Position numbers and translations under genes: made by a program. 64,000 nt of DNA, from contig ML680053.1 of NCBI GenBank assembly GCA_007922225.1, positions 6,068,164-6,132,163 on the forward strand, in the 5' to 3' direction. Numbering within the stretch: position 1 is the stretch's first letter; each line of letters starts with the position of its first letter. Shown here one piece after another: positions 48,313 through 60,580 of the stretch. Below the pieces are notes generated by a model. That model saw only the letters and a list, made by a program, of their open reading frames with translations, made no database searches and was not told the origin of the DNA. Source of the stretch: Emydura subglobosa. Lineage: Eukaryota > Chordata > Testudines > Chelidae.

Positions 48313-50849
48313 GCCACAGAGTGTAGAACGTTGGCTGTACCACAAAACCATCAGATAACCTCTGCTCACAAGGGGCCTAGAACTACTGCAGCACAGATGA
48401 CGTAAGGCTGCATGAAGATATGCTGGTAAAACTTTGCTGGGGAGGTTTGTAAGGGGTTTGCCTGGATTGTGTCCAGGTCATCTGAGTCCCTCAGAGTTCA
48501 GACATTTAGAAAAGGGCATGGTATTGAGTCATGTAGTTGTAAATGCCGCAAGGAACAAAGTGGATGATGCAGCAGGTACAACTCATTCTCTGAGTCAGTA
48601 CTGAATCGCCTAGTGGTACAGTCTTTCCTATGAAATGTAATATGGAGGCCCTGACCATCTGTAGTCATTAAAGACCTCATGACCCCATCGCCAACAAGAG
48701 TTGGGGTTGTTAACCCCAATGTCCTGGCCCAATCCCACCTTAGGTAATTACATCCCTGATACCTCAATCCCTTTTGCACTTTCAATTGAAGGCGAGATCA
48801 TATATATTTAAAAGATAACAGGAGAAATGTATTTTTGTTCCAAGACTGTATCCCAAAGAACTATAGATAAGAACTGATAACACACTACTGTGTGTCTAAG
48901 CATTTTAAAGCCGCATTACTGTTCTAGCTAAGCATTGTGCAAAAATAAAAACACACACATTGAGAGCTGGCTGGTACGGGCAGTTATTCCATCCTACTCT
49001 GGATAAAATCAGGATTCCTAACTTGAATGAGATGCGATCCTCAGCCCTGATCTAGGTTTGATCTTGGACTGTTACTTTTCAATACACTTCTGAATTCCTT
49101 GTGGTTCTGTTTTTGGGAGGGAATACAGAGCTAAATAACAAAGAGTAGAGGGAAGAGCAATTATTTGGTCTCGGTAAAAGGAGATGAGATACAGTTTGTC
49201 CTTAGTTAAAATTTGAAATGCAGGAGTGAGAAATACAGGAAGGCTGTTCCAAATGATGAGAGGTCACACTAAGAGGGACAAGACTGCATAGCATTAAGTA
49301 GAGAAGGCCAGTGCCAGAGAGGACGGAGGAGAAAGAGACCAAGACTATGAAGCAGGCTGGAGATAGTCTATGCATGGTTCTTAGAAACAGAAGGGCAGTT
49401 TTAAAGTGGATCCCTGAAATGCATAGGGTACAGAAGAGTTGACTGAAGAAGGAAATGATGTGATGGTGCCTTTGTGTGGAAGGCCGGGGGTGATGTTCTG
49501 CACATGATGGAGTATGGAGTGCTGGGACTCTGGGAGGACAAATGAGAGAGACAGCAAAAGTCGTGGACGGGCAAAGGTGGAGCTGAGGCAGAGGTGTGCT
49601 TGATCAACTAGCACAGGCAGAAGATGAAGACCTCCAGAAAAGGAAGATACAGAAGGAAGAGGCAGAGAGAGCAGTGTCAATGGTGATGCTGAGTTGATGG
49701 ATAACAAAGGTAAATGAAAGGTCTGACCTGAAGAAAAGAAAAGGCTAATATGGAACCAAGGCAGGCAATGCTAAAATTAAACCTGCAGCAGTGTTTAAAA
49801 TATATTGTTAATGGGTAATGGAGAAACAGGAAATCAGCCAAAAGCCCAGCCAACAGGCAAGCTGGGAAATAATTAAAAAGGTATCAAAACTCTAACTGCA
49901 GATGCATGTGTCACTAACAGAGCAATCTGATAGCTAGAAGGTGCTGGATTACTATAAATAGAGAAACAGGAGCAGCAAATATTCATAAAAAAGTGTAAGA
50001 GGGAAAAATGTATCTGCCTACCATTTTTCCACAGAACAGACAGCATGGACAGCCAGCAGTGCAAGCTCCCCACGCTACCCTCTGCCAGCAGAGCTGGGGG
50101 GAGCTCTGCTGTGGCTGGGAAGGCAACTTATTGGTCTCTCTGCTCAGAATGCCAACAATAGTACCACACAAGGTGCTGGTTACTTTGGGATGTGGGCATC
50201 GGCCACGCAGCACTGGACTGAACGACCTGTCACTGGATTCGTGTTTGGTTAAGTTTAACTCTCCGCATCCCATTACTAGTACCCCTGCGTCACTCAGTCC
50301 CCCAATCCGCAGCAAACAGAGTCACTTTAAACTAAGTAAATCTTAAAACACGAGTCCAAAGTATGGATTCACGTTGGAACCGCTCTCCCAGTTTACATGC
50401 ATTACCGCCTGCTGGTCACCCTTTAAACAGCATCTGAAAATCTACTTCTCCCACAAGGCTTCCAGCTCCAATGGTCACACCAGCTGTGATGGCCTGGATG
50501 TTATTGCTGTAAAGCATCCGACCCTTTAATGCCTGGGGGACGTAAGTTCCAGGGGCCAAGATTCTGTTTTCTAGCAAAAACCCTTACAAATGTGTATAGC
50601 CACGTTAGGGTGCTCTTTAAATCACAAATATAGGACAAATCCATAAATTTCTACACAGGCAACATCCCAGTAGTTTTAATGAGAGTTTGCCCAAGTAAGG
50701 ACTGAACATGGACCTCTGGATCTGGCCCAGTAACAATATGTTATTTCCTTAGTTTTATAAATCTAAATCTTGTGCCAACCTCTGTCCTGTGAGCTTGACC
50801 CTGAATTATACTGAATGCTGTGGCCCATCAAAGCCCTTGACCTTGGGCC

Positions 50850-50921
50850 AGATTTTTAAAGGTAGCACCTAACTCTTATTTAAATCAATGGGAGTTAGGC
50901 ATACACTTACCTTTAAAATCT
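50850..50921. repeat. Short palindromic element in TENM4 intron
   Basis: agatttttaaaggtagcacc taactc pairs with gagttaggcatacacttacc tttaaaatct around a short loop: a 72-bp near-perfect hairpin. Confidence 0.65.
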
Positions 50922-52239
50922 AGTTCCATGTACTTAACCAGAGTGCAGGACGGAGCTGTGGGTGAGCAGCCCTTAAATTTAAATACATAATACAAAATAC
51001 ACTCCCCCCATGTTGATACATAATTAAGTATCCTCCAGCTAATGTGAGAGACACTAACATAAACTGCAGACTCACAGCCCCGAATAGATCAATAAAACAG
51101 GCGAGCTTGCTTCGGAATCGCACTGTCACTCATTACCAGCACTGCCTTCTAACCTTCTTTTTGGGCTCCTGTAGCTAAAAATATTGTCAGAATAATGCGC
51201 ACCAACATCGTCTGGAGCCAGCCTTTGCATCTGAGTTATAAAGCCCTGAAAATGACGAAATATATAACGAAAACGCAGAGGCAACCCCTTAACTATAAGA
51301 GAGCGAATAGCATGTCTGTAATAAGGGCTCCTTCCCCAGGGGTGACTGAACACAACTGCATAGATACAAAATATTGCCTGCATGGAATTCCCATGGCAAA
51401 TAAGCTGTGGTTATCGGTATGTCCAAGTCTGGGCTTTCTCTTGTTATAGATACTCGGGGGAGGAGGTTAGAATGCTTTAATTGCTCAGTAATGGTTAGCA
51501 ACATCACCTCCGAGATCTCTGCAGTAATGCAGGCTGTGGTGGGAGGTATTGTTGTGACAACTAACATTGCTGTGACTGCTTCCTTGCCACCAGCATCCTG
51601 GTGAAAATGAGACTAATCTCAACGGGTGCTTTCCTGGTTAAATAAATAAAATCTGATTAAGCAGACAGCTTAGTAATTGTCAGCCATCCCACGTGCTCCA
51701 CCGCCACAGATTATTTTACATCCTTCTTTATTAAAAAGTTCATGCTTGTAAAAAGAAAAAAAATGAGCTCCATTATCAGGAGCAGTGCTCTAGCTAACAC
51801 TCCAATTTGAGATGGAGCGCTGCCATTTGTTATTGGCGGAGTGGAATTTGTGGCCAGCCGACCAGCAAGGCCATCAATCTGTTGCGCCGACAGGACCAAT
51901 TAGAGGACAGACACGTCCACTGGGTCCGTGCAGGATACGTAAAGGTAAAGATTTTCTGCAGGGGGCTGCAGACTGATGGCGCACAAATAACCAGGTCAGC
52001 AAAGCTGGAACCATGAAGAAAGCTAACAAGCCCTGTTACATGCAGTGGATCAGTGAAGCTGAAAATTAACACGTGTTAAGGGCCAAATCCTCTCCCCTGT
52101 GCAAAGCCTGAATATACAGGAGCCTTGGTGGATAGATTCCTTAGCTCTTCCTTCCCCAGGCCTCCAGAGGGGTTGTACGACTAGTCCATGGTTATTGTTG
52201 CACCATGCGGCTTGCACAGTGAATTCTCCCCCTCAGTAT

Positions 52240-52390
52240 GCTGGGTGTTATGGCTCGTGGATCAGCATATTGTTTATTGATGTATGGTAGCACCAAGGGA
52301 CCAACTAAGAATGGGGCTCTGCTGAGCTGGGCACTGTACAAACACAGAGTAACAGACAATCCCTGCCCCAAGTGCTTCCACGTACACAGA
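52240..52390 (-). repeat. Dispersed repeat, 'gtacagcgcctagcacaatgg' family
   Basis: Contains gagctgggcactgtacaaac ac and acaatccctgccccaagtgc, antisense. Confidence 0.6.
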
Positions 52391-53110
52391 TCAGAGAGAC
52401 ATCAGGTAGAAGATAGGAATGGAATGTACAAAGCAGAGCGACCAATGTGAGGGCAGCAAACAACATGTTAGTGTTACATTCCCCTGCAACAGATCCGCCA
52501 GCCACGCACTTTCCTCTCCCACTTGTTGGCCTTGGATGAACAATGAAAGAATACAGAAGAACGGAAACAGAGATTCAACGATGGACAAAGCATGAATTCA
52601 TAAGTGGCCTTGTACATAATATGTAGCTAACAGACAAAGAAATGGAATAAAGAAGAGTAATGCGTGAGAAGCTTGCAGCTGCAGCTTTGCTTACTAGCAC
52701 ATTTTGTAACGCCTGGACAGCTCATGAGGGATTGGTTCATAAAATTAGTAAACCAATCATAAAGCGTGTGATCCAATGTAGAATGCAATGGTGTTAGTCT
52801 GCTTTAGGATATGTAGATAACCTGATTTATAATTATGTACTCTGGAATGTGGTGCCCCCTAGTCCATCCCCCGTCCCTGAGTCTGATCACCTCAGGTGTC
52901 ACTTTATGAAACGCCAGTAAAGAAAACTCAGTGAGGAGTCCAGATTCGAACTGAGTTTTTGGTTTCCAAAGAACTGGATAAACTGTTCTCTCAGACCTGG
53001 ACAAGAAGGCTGTACAGGTGGGCCTCCCTGACACAGACAGCTTCTTTGCATGTTCCCCTTCCATAATGCAGCATCACTTTACTGGTTGGGCTGCCGCTCA
53101 GACCATTCGC

Positions 53111-53403
53111 TAGGGGTGGCCAAACTTACTGTCTTTCTGAGCCGCATACAGCAATCTTCAGAAGTCTGAGAGCCGGGGTGGACCTGCCAGGCTTTAGGGC
53201 TTCGGCCCTGTGGGGCGGGTCTGCCTAAGCCCCGGCAGGCGCCTCTCATGGGGCAGAAGCCCCGAGCCCAACCACCCCACCACAGTGCTGAAGCCCCGAA
53301 TTCCAAACCCTAGTCTGGTAGGCAGAGAAGGGGGCTCCGTGAGCTGCACTCTAACTGTAAAAGAGCCACACGTGGCTCCTGAGCCACAGTTTGGCCACCC
53401 CTG
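53111..53403. mobile_element. hAT-like MITE with near-perfect terminal inverted repeats
   Basis: The left end taggggtggccaaact and the right end agtttggccacccctg are reverse complements except for the terminal base. The TIR form (CAGGGGTG...) is typical of hAT elements. The 8-bp flanks (ccattcgc and ccacatgc) share five positions, weakly compatible with a decayed target-site duplication. The 293-bp interior is GC-rich and non-coding. Confidence 0.82.
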
Positions 53404-53824
53404 CCACATGCGCTAAATGAGGGGAAAGGGTAGGCTCCTGAGGGCCTTTGCATGTGGCACATAAGACCAAGGCCTCCAGAAGAATGACTGTGTTAAACCA
53501 AAGCTCCAGCAATCTCTGCACCTGCCATGGAAGGCGAGCCTCTCATCAGAGAGTGCTTGTGCCTGCTGTGATATAGGGAGAGAAGAGACTATTATACTAT
53601 AAAGCTGTCAAGTGGAGGACATCTCTCAGGAGGCAATTAGCACTTCATAGGACGTGACATAAGGATATGGATGCTCCTGGTGCAGGTATGAAGATGCAGG
53701 GGAGGACTCCTTGTACACCACCGACTCCTTGCATCCCCTCTGCAGTGCCAGCCACAACCTTGTCCTTATATAATGCAAGGCCCCCATTGATTTCAATGGG
53801 AGAGGAGTAGGTCCTGACCGACTA

Positions 53825-54084
53825 TGAGGACATCTACACTTTGAGCTGGCAGCTTGATCTGAGTCAGCCCTGACGGAGCTAGTGCGCCAAAAATAGAGCG
53901 TGACCATGGCAGCGTGAGCGGCAGGAGAGGCTAGCTGCACTGCATACACACCTAGAGTCTCAGACAGGTATGCACTTGGCATGGCTAGCCCCTCTCGCTG
54001 CTGTGTAGCTAGCTGGATCGGAGCTGGCGAGAGTCCTTTCAAGTTGGGAATTACAACCTCAACTCCAGGTGTAGACACGCCAAA
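53825..54084. mobile_element. MITE in TENM4 intron
   Basis: Left end aggacatctacactttgagc and right end actccaggtgtagacacgcc are imperfect inverted repeats. The middle is non-coding, so the 150-codon antisense frame here is chance. Confidence 0.65.
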
Positions 54085-55603
54085 GGAGTGCGAATCCAGG
54101 ACATCAAATTTACATAGTCATAGGTAAATAGATTTTTAAAATGCTTTCCTCAGTGCTCAAAAAGCATAAAATAATAGCACACTGTGCTTGGGAGAATCCT
54201 GTGCAAAGATTTTAGAAAATAAAACCGACAAGGCCAGCTGAGCTGTGGTGAAATCGGGGAAAGCTGCTTTGAACACCAAACAGCTTTGACACAGCTGCAA
54301 GTTTTGCAAGCCTGTCTCTCCTTAGAGAACAACTTGTTTGCTAATTTCATTATGTATTAAATGGAAAAAGAAAATTGAGCCAGCTGATCCACATGCACAA
54401 AAGCAGCTTCTGATAAGGGTGGTTCAGATGCATACACCCAGCTCCCAATGACTTCTGCTTGCAAAAATTTTATCTCTTGATAATGAAGGAAACTGAAACG
54501 GGTGAATGGCCTCCGCTAATGTCCATGTTGGAGGATGAGGTCAGGAGTGGCTGAGGTTATAAAGGCAGAGTGTACAACAAGTGTGTGTGTATTTGAGTGA
54601 TGAGTAGAAATGATCCAGGAGTGACATGGGACGCACAGCAGGAAAGAGAGGATGAGAAGCAAGGAGCAGAAAATTTATATTCTGAGACCATGCGTGTTAT
54701 TATTTACTGCATAGCCCCAGTGTGTATAAATAGCTGCTCGATTCCCATCCCTCTAGCGACATTAACAACCCTCTGAGCATCACTCTCAGAAGGTCTGATC
54801 CTGCCAAGCGATGAGAACTACCTCTGAGCTGCTCATAGCCCCCGACTCCAGGAGTGACAGCTCATATGGCTGTGTAGACAATATTAGTATTACAATTTAC
54901 CAGCTTTATCAGCAATCAGCAATGGAATTACAACAGGCTTCCTGGGGTAGATCTTCAAAAGATTCCGACAAGTACATAAAATACATTGTCATGTGCACAG
55001 CTGTGTTTTCCAAACATGTCATTCACAAGCACAAAACCTCTGTGCACCCCTCAAAGGGAGAACAAGAGTTAGAAGATGGGCTTTTGTTATGCATGGCATA
55101 CTCTGTAGATGCGCAAGGGCATGTTCACCCACAGACTCGGCTCTTCAACACAGTCAACAGAGTGGCAAATTTAAGAAAATAGAAACATTTTCAGAGCCTG
55201 CACGTTGAATGAACAATGAGGTTTACAATATTGTCCATGCTCAGAGTGATGTTCAAACCATGTGCCCCGTGCAAGACGTGCAGCTCTGAGCACCTGTGCA
55301 CTCAACATGCCTGTTACGTATGGTTTGGATGGGCAGCATTCCTCATAATACACAGGGCATGCAGTGGAAGCAGCAGTGCCATCCATGATGGCTCAGTCTA
55401 GGTGAGAACATCGGGAAACGTATTAAAGGCTGTGTCAGCTAAGGATACAGATAAAGCTACAAGGTTTGCCCATCCCGCAGGCTCACTAAAAACCCCCCAT
55501 CATATTCATTGCAACTGGGTCTTGTCCCTCTATATCACGCGACCGGAGTACGAGTATGACTGAAAGATAAACTCAGACGACACCCACGCTGCCTGTTGCT
55601 CAC

Positions 55604-55839
55604 CCTCAGCCTGCGTCCAAAGACGGTAACCTGCCCTCTTGCTTGCTCCTTCCGCTGCCTCCACTCAACCAGATTGAGGCCATTGTCGATGGGCAGGGTC
55701 ACGTTCCTCTTCCCCACCGTCGGGTTCACGGTGCCAGCCAGCAGGTGGGGCTCCGTCTGCAGTGCCACCTCCATGCCGTTGGCAAGCATCAGCCTGAGAG
55801 AGCCATCGGCCCCGATGAAGTAGCTGTTTCGGACTTGGT
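55604..55839 (-). CDS. TENM4: Teneurin-4, internal exon (second in window)
   Basis: The acceptor ttttttccag precedes the exon and the donor gtgagcaac follows it, both on the minus strand. The 236 nt begin with two bases that complete the Asp codon split from the previous exon, giving [10 protein letters not shown], and end in phase 0 after FGRRLR. The product contains [19 protein letters not shown] and [17 protein letters not shown], segments I recognise as strongly conserved in vertebrate teneurin YD-shell domains. There is one N-linked glycosylation sequon (NVT) in the KRNVTLPID stretch, consistent with an extracellular location. The coding block has many CpG and is more GC-rich than the flanking introns. 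No internal stop or frameshift is seen. Confidence 0.95.
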
Positions 55840-56754
55840 CTGGAAAAAAGTAAGAGATGGGTTCAAGTCAGTGACTCATGACAAAAACCCACGTATAATT
55901 ATTTTTCTTACCTGAGTTATTGCCAAGCCTTTGGATGCCTTTTAACATTCACCTTTACTGTTCATCCTTAATGTTTGTTTGGGAATTGTCCATTTCTCTT
56001 TCAGTCTAGAGAAAGTTTCACTTTCTGGACGGCACACGCTTGCCCAAAAACTATTATGCAGGTTAAACAAGCTCACAGGGGAATAATGTGTAATACTCTG
56101 ACACGGCATGTGCGTTCAGGTCTCCCTTTAAAGGCTGGCCCCAGCTCGGATAAAAGCCCAGCACTGACTCACAGCTAACAGAGTTACCCCTTTAGCTCAT
56201 GTACTGGGTGGGTGGGATTTTGCTGGTGAAGATCCTGAATTGTATCCCTTCTGAAGCATGTGTGTGTCCATTGTTCTTTATCTTTACAGCCTAAATAAAT
56301 CCTGATTTCACTGAAATGTATATGAAATATCTATCTATCTAATTCCTGAAAATATGTCTGCTCATATTAAACCTTGTAACCTCCTTTGGTGGAAACCAGG
56401 TTCTGCAACAGGAGCCAGCTGCTCCCCTCAGCCTTGTCCCTCCACTCCAAGCATTGGGGATTCTCACTGTAACTCAATGCTAACTGGTATTCCAATGATA
56501 CACTCTTGTCCACCCTTAAAGAGGTTGCCATGGGAGCTGGGGGTCAGGAGAGAGTGCATATGCACAAGGTTTCCATATGGGTAGCCCTGGCCTCCAGTGG
56601 ATCCTGAAAGATGTGCAGGGATCTTAGGAGATCTACAGATTCAATGGGTCAAACCCATCATTTCAGGAGTGGCAGGGAAGGGCAACATTTCTGCCTTCCG
56701 TCCCTGGGTTTTCCAAGGAGACAATGGAACAGAAACCCCATCAGTCAACATTTT

Positions 56755-56865
56755 CTACCTCTTCTTCTGACGAAGTGAGCTGAGCCTCACAAAAGCTTAT
56801 GCCTACTAAAATTAAATTTGTTAGTCTTTAAAGTGCCACAGAACTCTTGTTGGGTTTTTTTAGTC
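56755..56865 (+). repeat. Reptile dispersed repeat ('aaagcttatgc...gttagtct')
   Basis: Contains ttctgacgaagtgagctgag, cacaaaagcttatgcctact and gttagtctttaaagtgccac agaactc, a phrase I know as a common interspersed sequence in turtle and crocodilian DNA. Family name uncertain. Confidence 0.55.
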
Positions 56866-59590
56866 AAAATTCAGTTTCCAAGAACCTACACGGAGAAGCC
56901 CTTCGAGGGTTTGGGCCCCACTTTGTGTCAAAGGGTTGTTCAAAACCCTATGCAGCGCATGCCAGTTCTGCAGCTCCTTCGAAGGCTGGGGAATGCTACC
57001 ATTTCTGTCTCCCTGGCTGCTGTAAATACCCAATTGTGAATAAAAAAATCCCTTTAAAAATTCATGAAAACTGTTTTTTCATTTTGAAGCAAGTTACATT
57101 TGTTCACTAGCTGCTCTCCTGCAGCTTGAGGGAAAATCAGGTCAGTGCAAAATGATCCTCTCTCCTCAGGCTAGGATATACGATATAGGATATGACACAA
57201 TTTGATACAATTAGGAGAGGAAGCCTAAATTGGCTGGCTTCTTTCATTATGAACCTGATCCGGCGCCCTCTCTAGCCAACTGGAGTTTTCCAACCATCTC
57301 AGCTGGACCAGGTAAGCCAAACGCATGCAGGTAACTAAGTGACAGACTGACGTCACTGCTGCAGTGATTCACCAGTGTGTATCCCAGTACTGCACTGATC
57401 CAGGACTGCAGATCCAAAGCTCTGTGAATATCCAAACTGCATATTCAAAATCCACTGAAGCCAATGGGAGTCTTTCCACTGACCTTCAGTAGGCTCTGGA
57501 TCAGGTCTGTAGACACCCCGGCTTTGATTCCCAGGGGCAGTGGAGAGGGAGGACTGTCAGGGGACCGGCTCTGGCTCCCTGATTCTCCAGAGATAGCATA
57601 AGAGCTGCAGCAGGACAAATTTAATTTATGCCAGTGGAGAATCAGACAAAGCAGAGACTCATTCTGCTCCTCTGCCCTCCTCACATCTGACATCCTCCTC
57701 AGGATGGGAGTTCTGTGCAGGAAGTGGCAGAGCTGCCTCTGACGGGGAAGCTGCCTGTGGGAATCTCATGACACTTGACGTTCACCCTAGGCCACATGAG
57801 CAGCGTCCACCGGTGTATCCAATCCCAAGAGCGTGGTCATCAGTAGCACACAGCCTGGAGAATAAAACTCTGGACCTTCTACCTCCACCACTTACACTTA
57901 CGGAGACTCACCCTTAGCGCTAGCAAGAGGGGCTTTCCCTGGAGCTCTGTGAAATCCCACTGTCTTTGTGAGCAGGGTTTATGCCAGCCTCAGTCTGGGT
58001 TCTGCTCAGTGTCACACTGACTCCTGCACCAAACTGTAAATCAGCCCAGGCTTGTGTTTGGTTCAGTGCTCAGTCCGGGTTTCCTGAAAGGTTCATGAAC
58101 CAGGCGTCCAAGCTGGCCAGTCTTGGACTCATCATGAAGCTCTGCATCAACCAATCCTGCCTCGGCTCATGCTAACAGTTGTCTCACTGCTCTGCCCGTA
58201 CCATCCGTTCTCTGGGAGGGAGAGACAGTCACAAAACCTCAGAGCAGATCCGGCTCCATCCACTCTTATGGCACACGCAGGAGGGTAAATTGTTGCTGCT
58301 CCTCACACATTGCTTGATCTGCACATGGGATACTCCAGAAACTTCTGTTCAGCCATCCCCTGGGCTGCTCCCTCCATCACTCTCCCAGCCGCCTTGGAAC
58401 GCGTAGTTCCCCCTCTAAACACCAGCCGCTTGGGAAATTTCTGTGCTCTCTACTCAGGAGATCCCTAGGCCAAAGGTGTAACACTCCTCTACCACAGCCT
58501 TGCTCCATGTTGTGCGTTAGCTGAGTTTGTTAGGGATCCGGCAGGCTAAAGCGCTTGGTTTATGGGCCAACACGCAGACTAGATCTCTCTAAGTATTTCT
58601 TCTTGAAGTCTTTTTTCTCTCCTCTGGCAGAAAGCCAGTTCTGGCTGAGAGAGGGAAAACTATTGTTGCCTCTTTTAAAGCAGGCTGCCTAACTGTGCCC
58701 TGGCCTAGAATCACTCTTCAGGAGGCCCTGGCAAACGTGGCTAATCGGGATTTGTTCCTGCTGGGACTGCACACACCTTTCAGATGCTGCAAGCAAGTTA
58801 ACGGACCGGAAAGTTCACTTCATTTGGGAAAAGCACATTTCCCCATTCAATCTGTTCTGTGAACCAAAAACATTGTCTGTCATTTAAAAATATTAAAAAT
58901 GGCCTTTTGTACTGCCGTGTCCCGTACGGCTGGGGGACACCACAATGAGATTTCTTGCCCTTTGGCTCGGGAGGCATAAATCACATCACAGTTGATTATC
59001 TCACTATAGAGCCCCCAACAGCGGGTTCTATTGCTTAAGTAGGCTCCTGAGGCGAAACCAACCTCACGTCTGAGTATTTGCCAGACATCTTAATGCGCAG
59101 ATTTTTGGCTGGGCTAGTTAGGGTTCAGTTGGTTTGTGTTTTGTAGTGGACAAGAAAAAGTCACAGTACACCAGCTATATACCCTAGGGCAATGTAAGGT
59201 ACAGCTTGACGAGGTCTGGGCCCCAGACCACTTTCCCAATGGCCCAGGAAGGTGGCTCACAGACATAGGAAGCTGTTTCCTATCCAGGAGATCACCCTCT
59301 GCTATAGAAAACAGGGAAATTAACCACCCAGACATCTGGTTTTTAAGGAACCAGCATAAATGTGACTCCTGGGCAGACTGAGACTGACTGAGACATTTCT
59401 TTCCATACAAAAGTGAAAACTTGTATTTGACCACAAACATCTTCCTTGGGCACAGAGCAGGAGTCAGCTGAGTGGGGTAAGCCAGTACCTGCTAGCCCTT
59501 CAGCCGACCCAGCAGGGAGTGGGGAATACAGAGGACTTCTCAGCCCCCACCCACAGGGAGCAGGGTTAAGCTTCAGACCCTTAGGGATAG

Positions 59591-59763
59591 TGTGCACTTA
59601 ACACTGACAGCGGCACAGCTGGGCCGCTCTAAGAGTGCTTGTGTAGCCACGTTATGTCCACACTGTCCACACAAGCGCTTATGCCAGCATAGGGTGTGGT
59701 TTTTTCATACGCCTGAGCGACAAAAGTTTTGCCGGCATAAGAGCTAGTGTAGACAAGGCCTCA
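59591..59763. mobile_element. Internally deleted MITE in TENM4 intron
   Basis: Right end gagctagtgtagacaaggcc is intact. The left end (gtgcacttaacactgacagc) and ctctaagagtgcttgtgtag match the reverse complement of the right part of the element at 10140-10426. It is shorter, so internal sequence has been lost. Confidence 0.7.
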
Positions 59764-60407
59764 GCCTCAAGAAATCACTCTTGACAACTACCCCAGGACT
59801 GTTTTTGGCGTGTAACTTCTGCTCCAATCCCAGTGCCCCACCCCACTGCTCCCCTCCCACATCATCCTTCCTTCCACTCTCTCTACTCCCTTGCCTCGTC
59901 ACCTCTTTCTCCCCCTCCCACTTCCCTAACTTTATCCCCTCCCTAGCTGTCCCTCCTAGCAAAGTCATCAGAGCTGCGCCGATTCACACCAGTTGCGGAT
60001 CTGGCCCAGCATGTGCCGCAATCTCTGTGCTAACTTACACACAGACTCTAGGGGGCAGGAACCACGTACTGGTTGTTTCCCTGAATGATGCCAAGGGCAT
60101 AAAGAATAATGATCCCCAATAATCAGCTTCCTTAACTGACAACAGAGTATCTGTCGCATTGCAAGAAGAATGCACAGCGAGGCAACAAGCTGAGAACCAA
60201 GTGGAAAACAGCTGCAGAACCGACAGCGAGCCATGTGATGTTTCCCATTGCTTTGGTAGGTAGGTGTGAGTGGGTGTACACCAGCATGTGGGACGTTGCA
60301 GGGTGAAGGGTTTTTCTGGTGCTGGGATTATTAAGAGACGTCTGTTTCCTGCTGTGTAATCCTCTGTGTGCAGTTGAACCTGGGGTAAGGGCAGTTACTG
60401 GGCTCAC

Positions 60408-60580
60408 CTTGCAGGAGGGTGTAGAAAGCGCCTGATGCTGACAGATTGGTTGTTATGGTAACGTCATCCTTGCTGGAGGTTTCTACCTGGACGTGCACTG
60501 AGCTGTCGGTATCACTGCGGAAGCTGCTGACCTGGCCTGTGGGGAAGGTAACGTTGGTCAGGCGGCCAAAGCTGTCGTAC
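60408..60580 (-). CDS. TENM4: Teneurin-4, internal exon (first of six in window; YD-shell segment)
   Basis: Internal exon of a teneurin, a type II membrane adhesion protein that pairs with latrophilins and other teneurins at synapses and during axon guidance. Read on the minus strand, an acceptor (ccttttcag) precedes the exon and a donor (gtgagc) follows it. The 173 nt encode about 57 residues beginning [16 protein letters not shown] and ending GAFYTLLQ, with one base of an Asp codon left over. YDSFGRL is a typical YD-repeat unit of the Rhs-like barrel. The start phase (one base completing a codon) implies an upstream exon beyond 60580. I see no such exon between 60581 and 64000, so the next intron is at least 3.4 kb. 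The assignment to TENM4 rather than TENM1-3 rests on my recollection of the vertebrate paralogues and on the C-terminus in the last exon. Confidence 0.93.

Larger units (their letters stand above)
48066..55603 (-). other. TENM4: TENM4 intron, 7.5 kb
   Basis: Runs between the donor at 55603 and the acceptor at 48067-48066. Contains palindromic elements (48203-48312, 50850-50921), a minus-oriented dispersed repeat at 52240-52390, and two MITEs (53111-53403, 53825-54084). The open frames here look random and lack family signatures. Confidence 0.85.
55840..60407 (-). other. TENM4: TENM4 intron, 4.6 kb
   Basis: Bounded by the donor gtgagcc at 60407 and the acceptor ag at 55841-55840. Contains a dispersed repeat at 56755-56865, a short (tatc)n at about 56328, and a MITE remnant at 59591-59763. 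The interval 57100-59580 shows nothing I can identify. Confidence 0.85.

Noticed and set aside
53626..54078. 150-codon minus-strand frame
   Set aside because: Largely coincident with a MITE (53825-54084).
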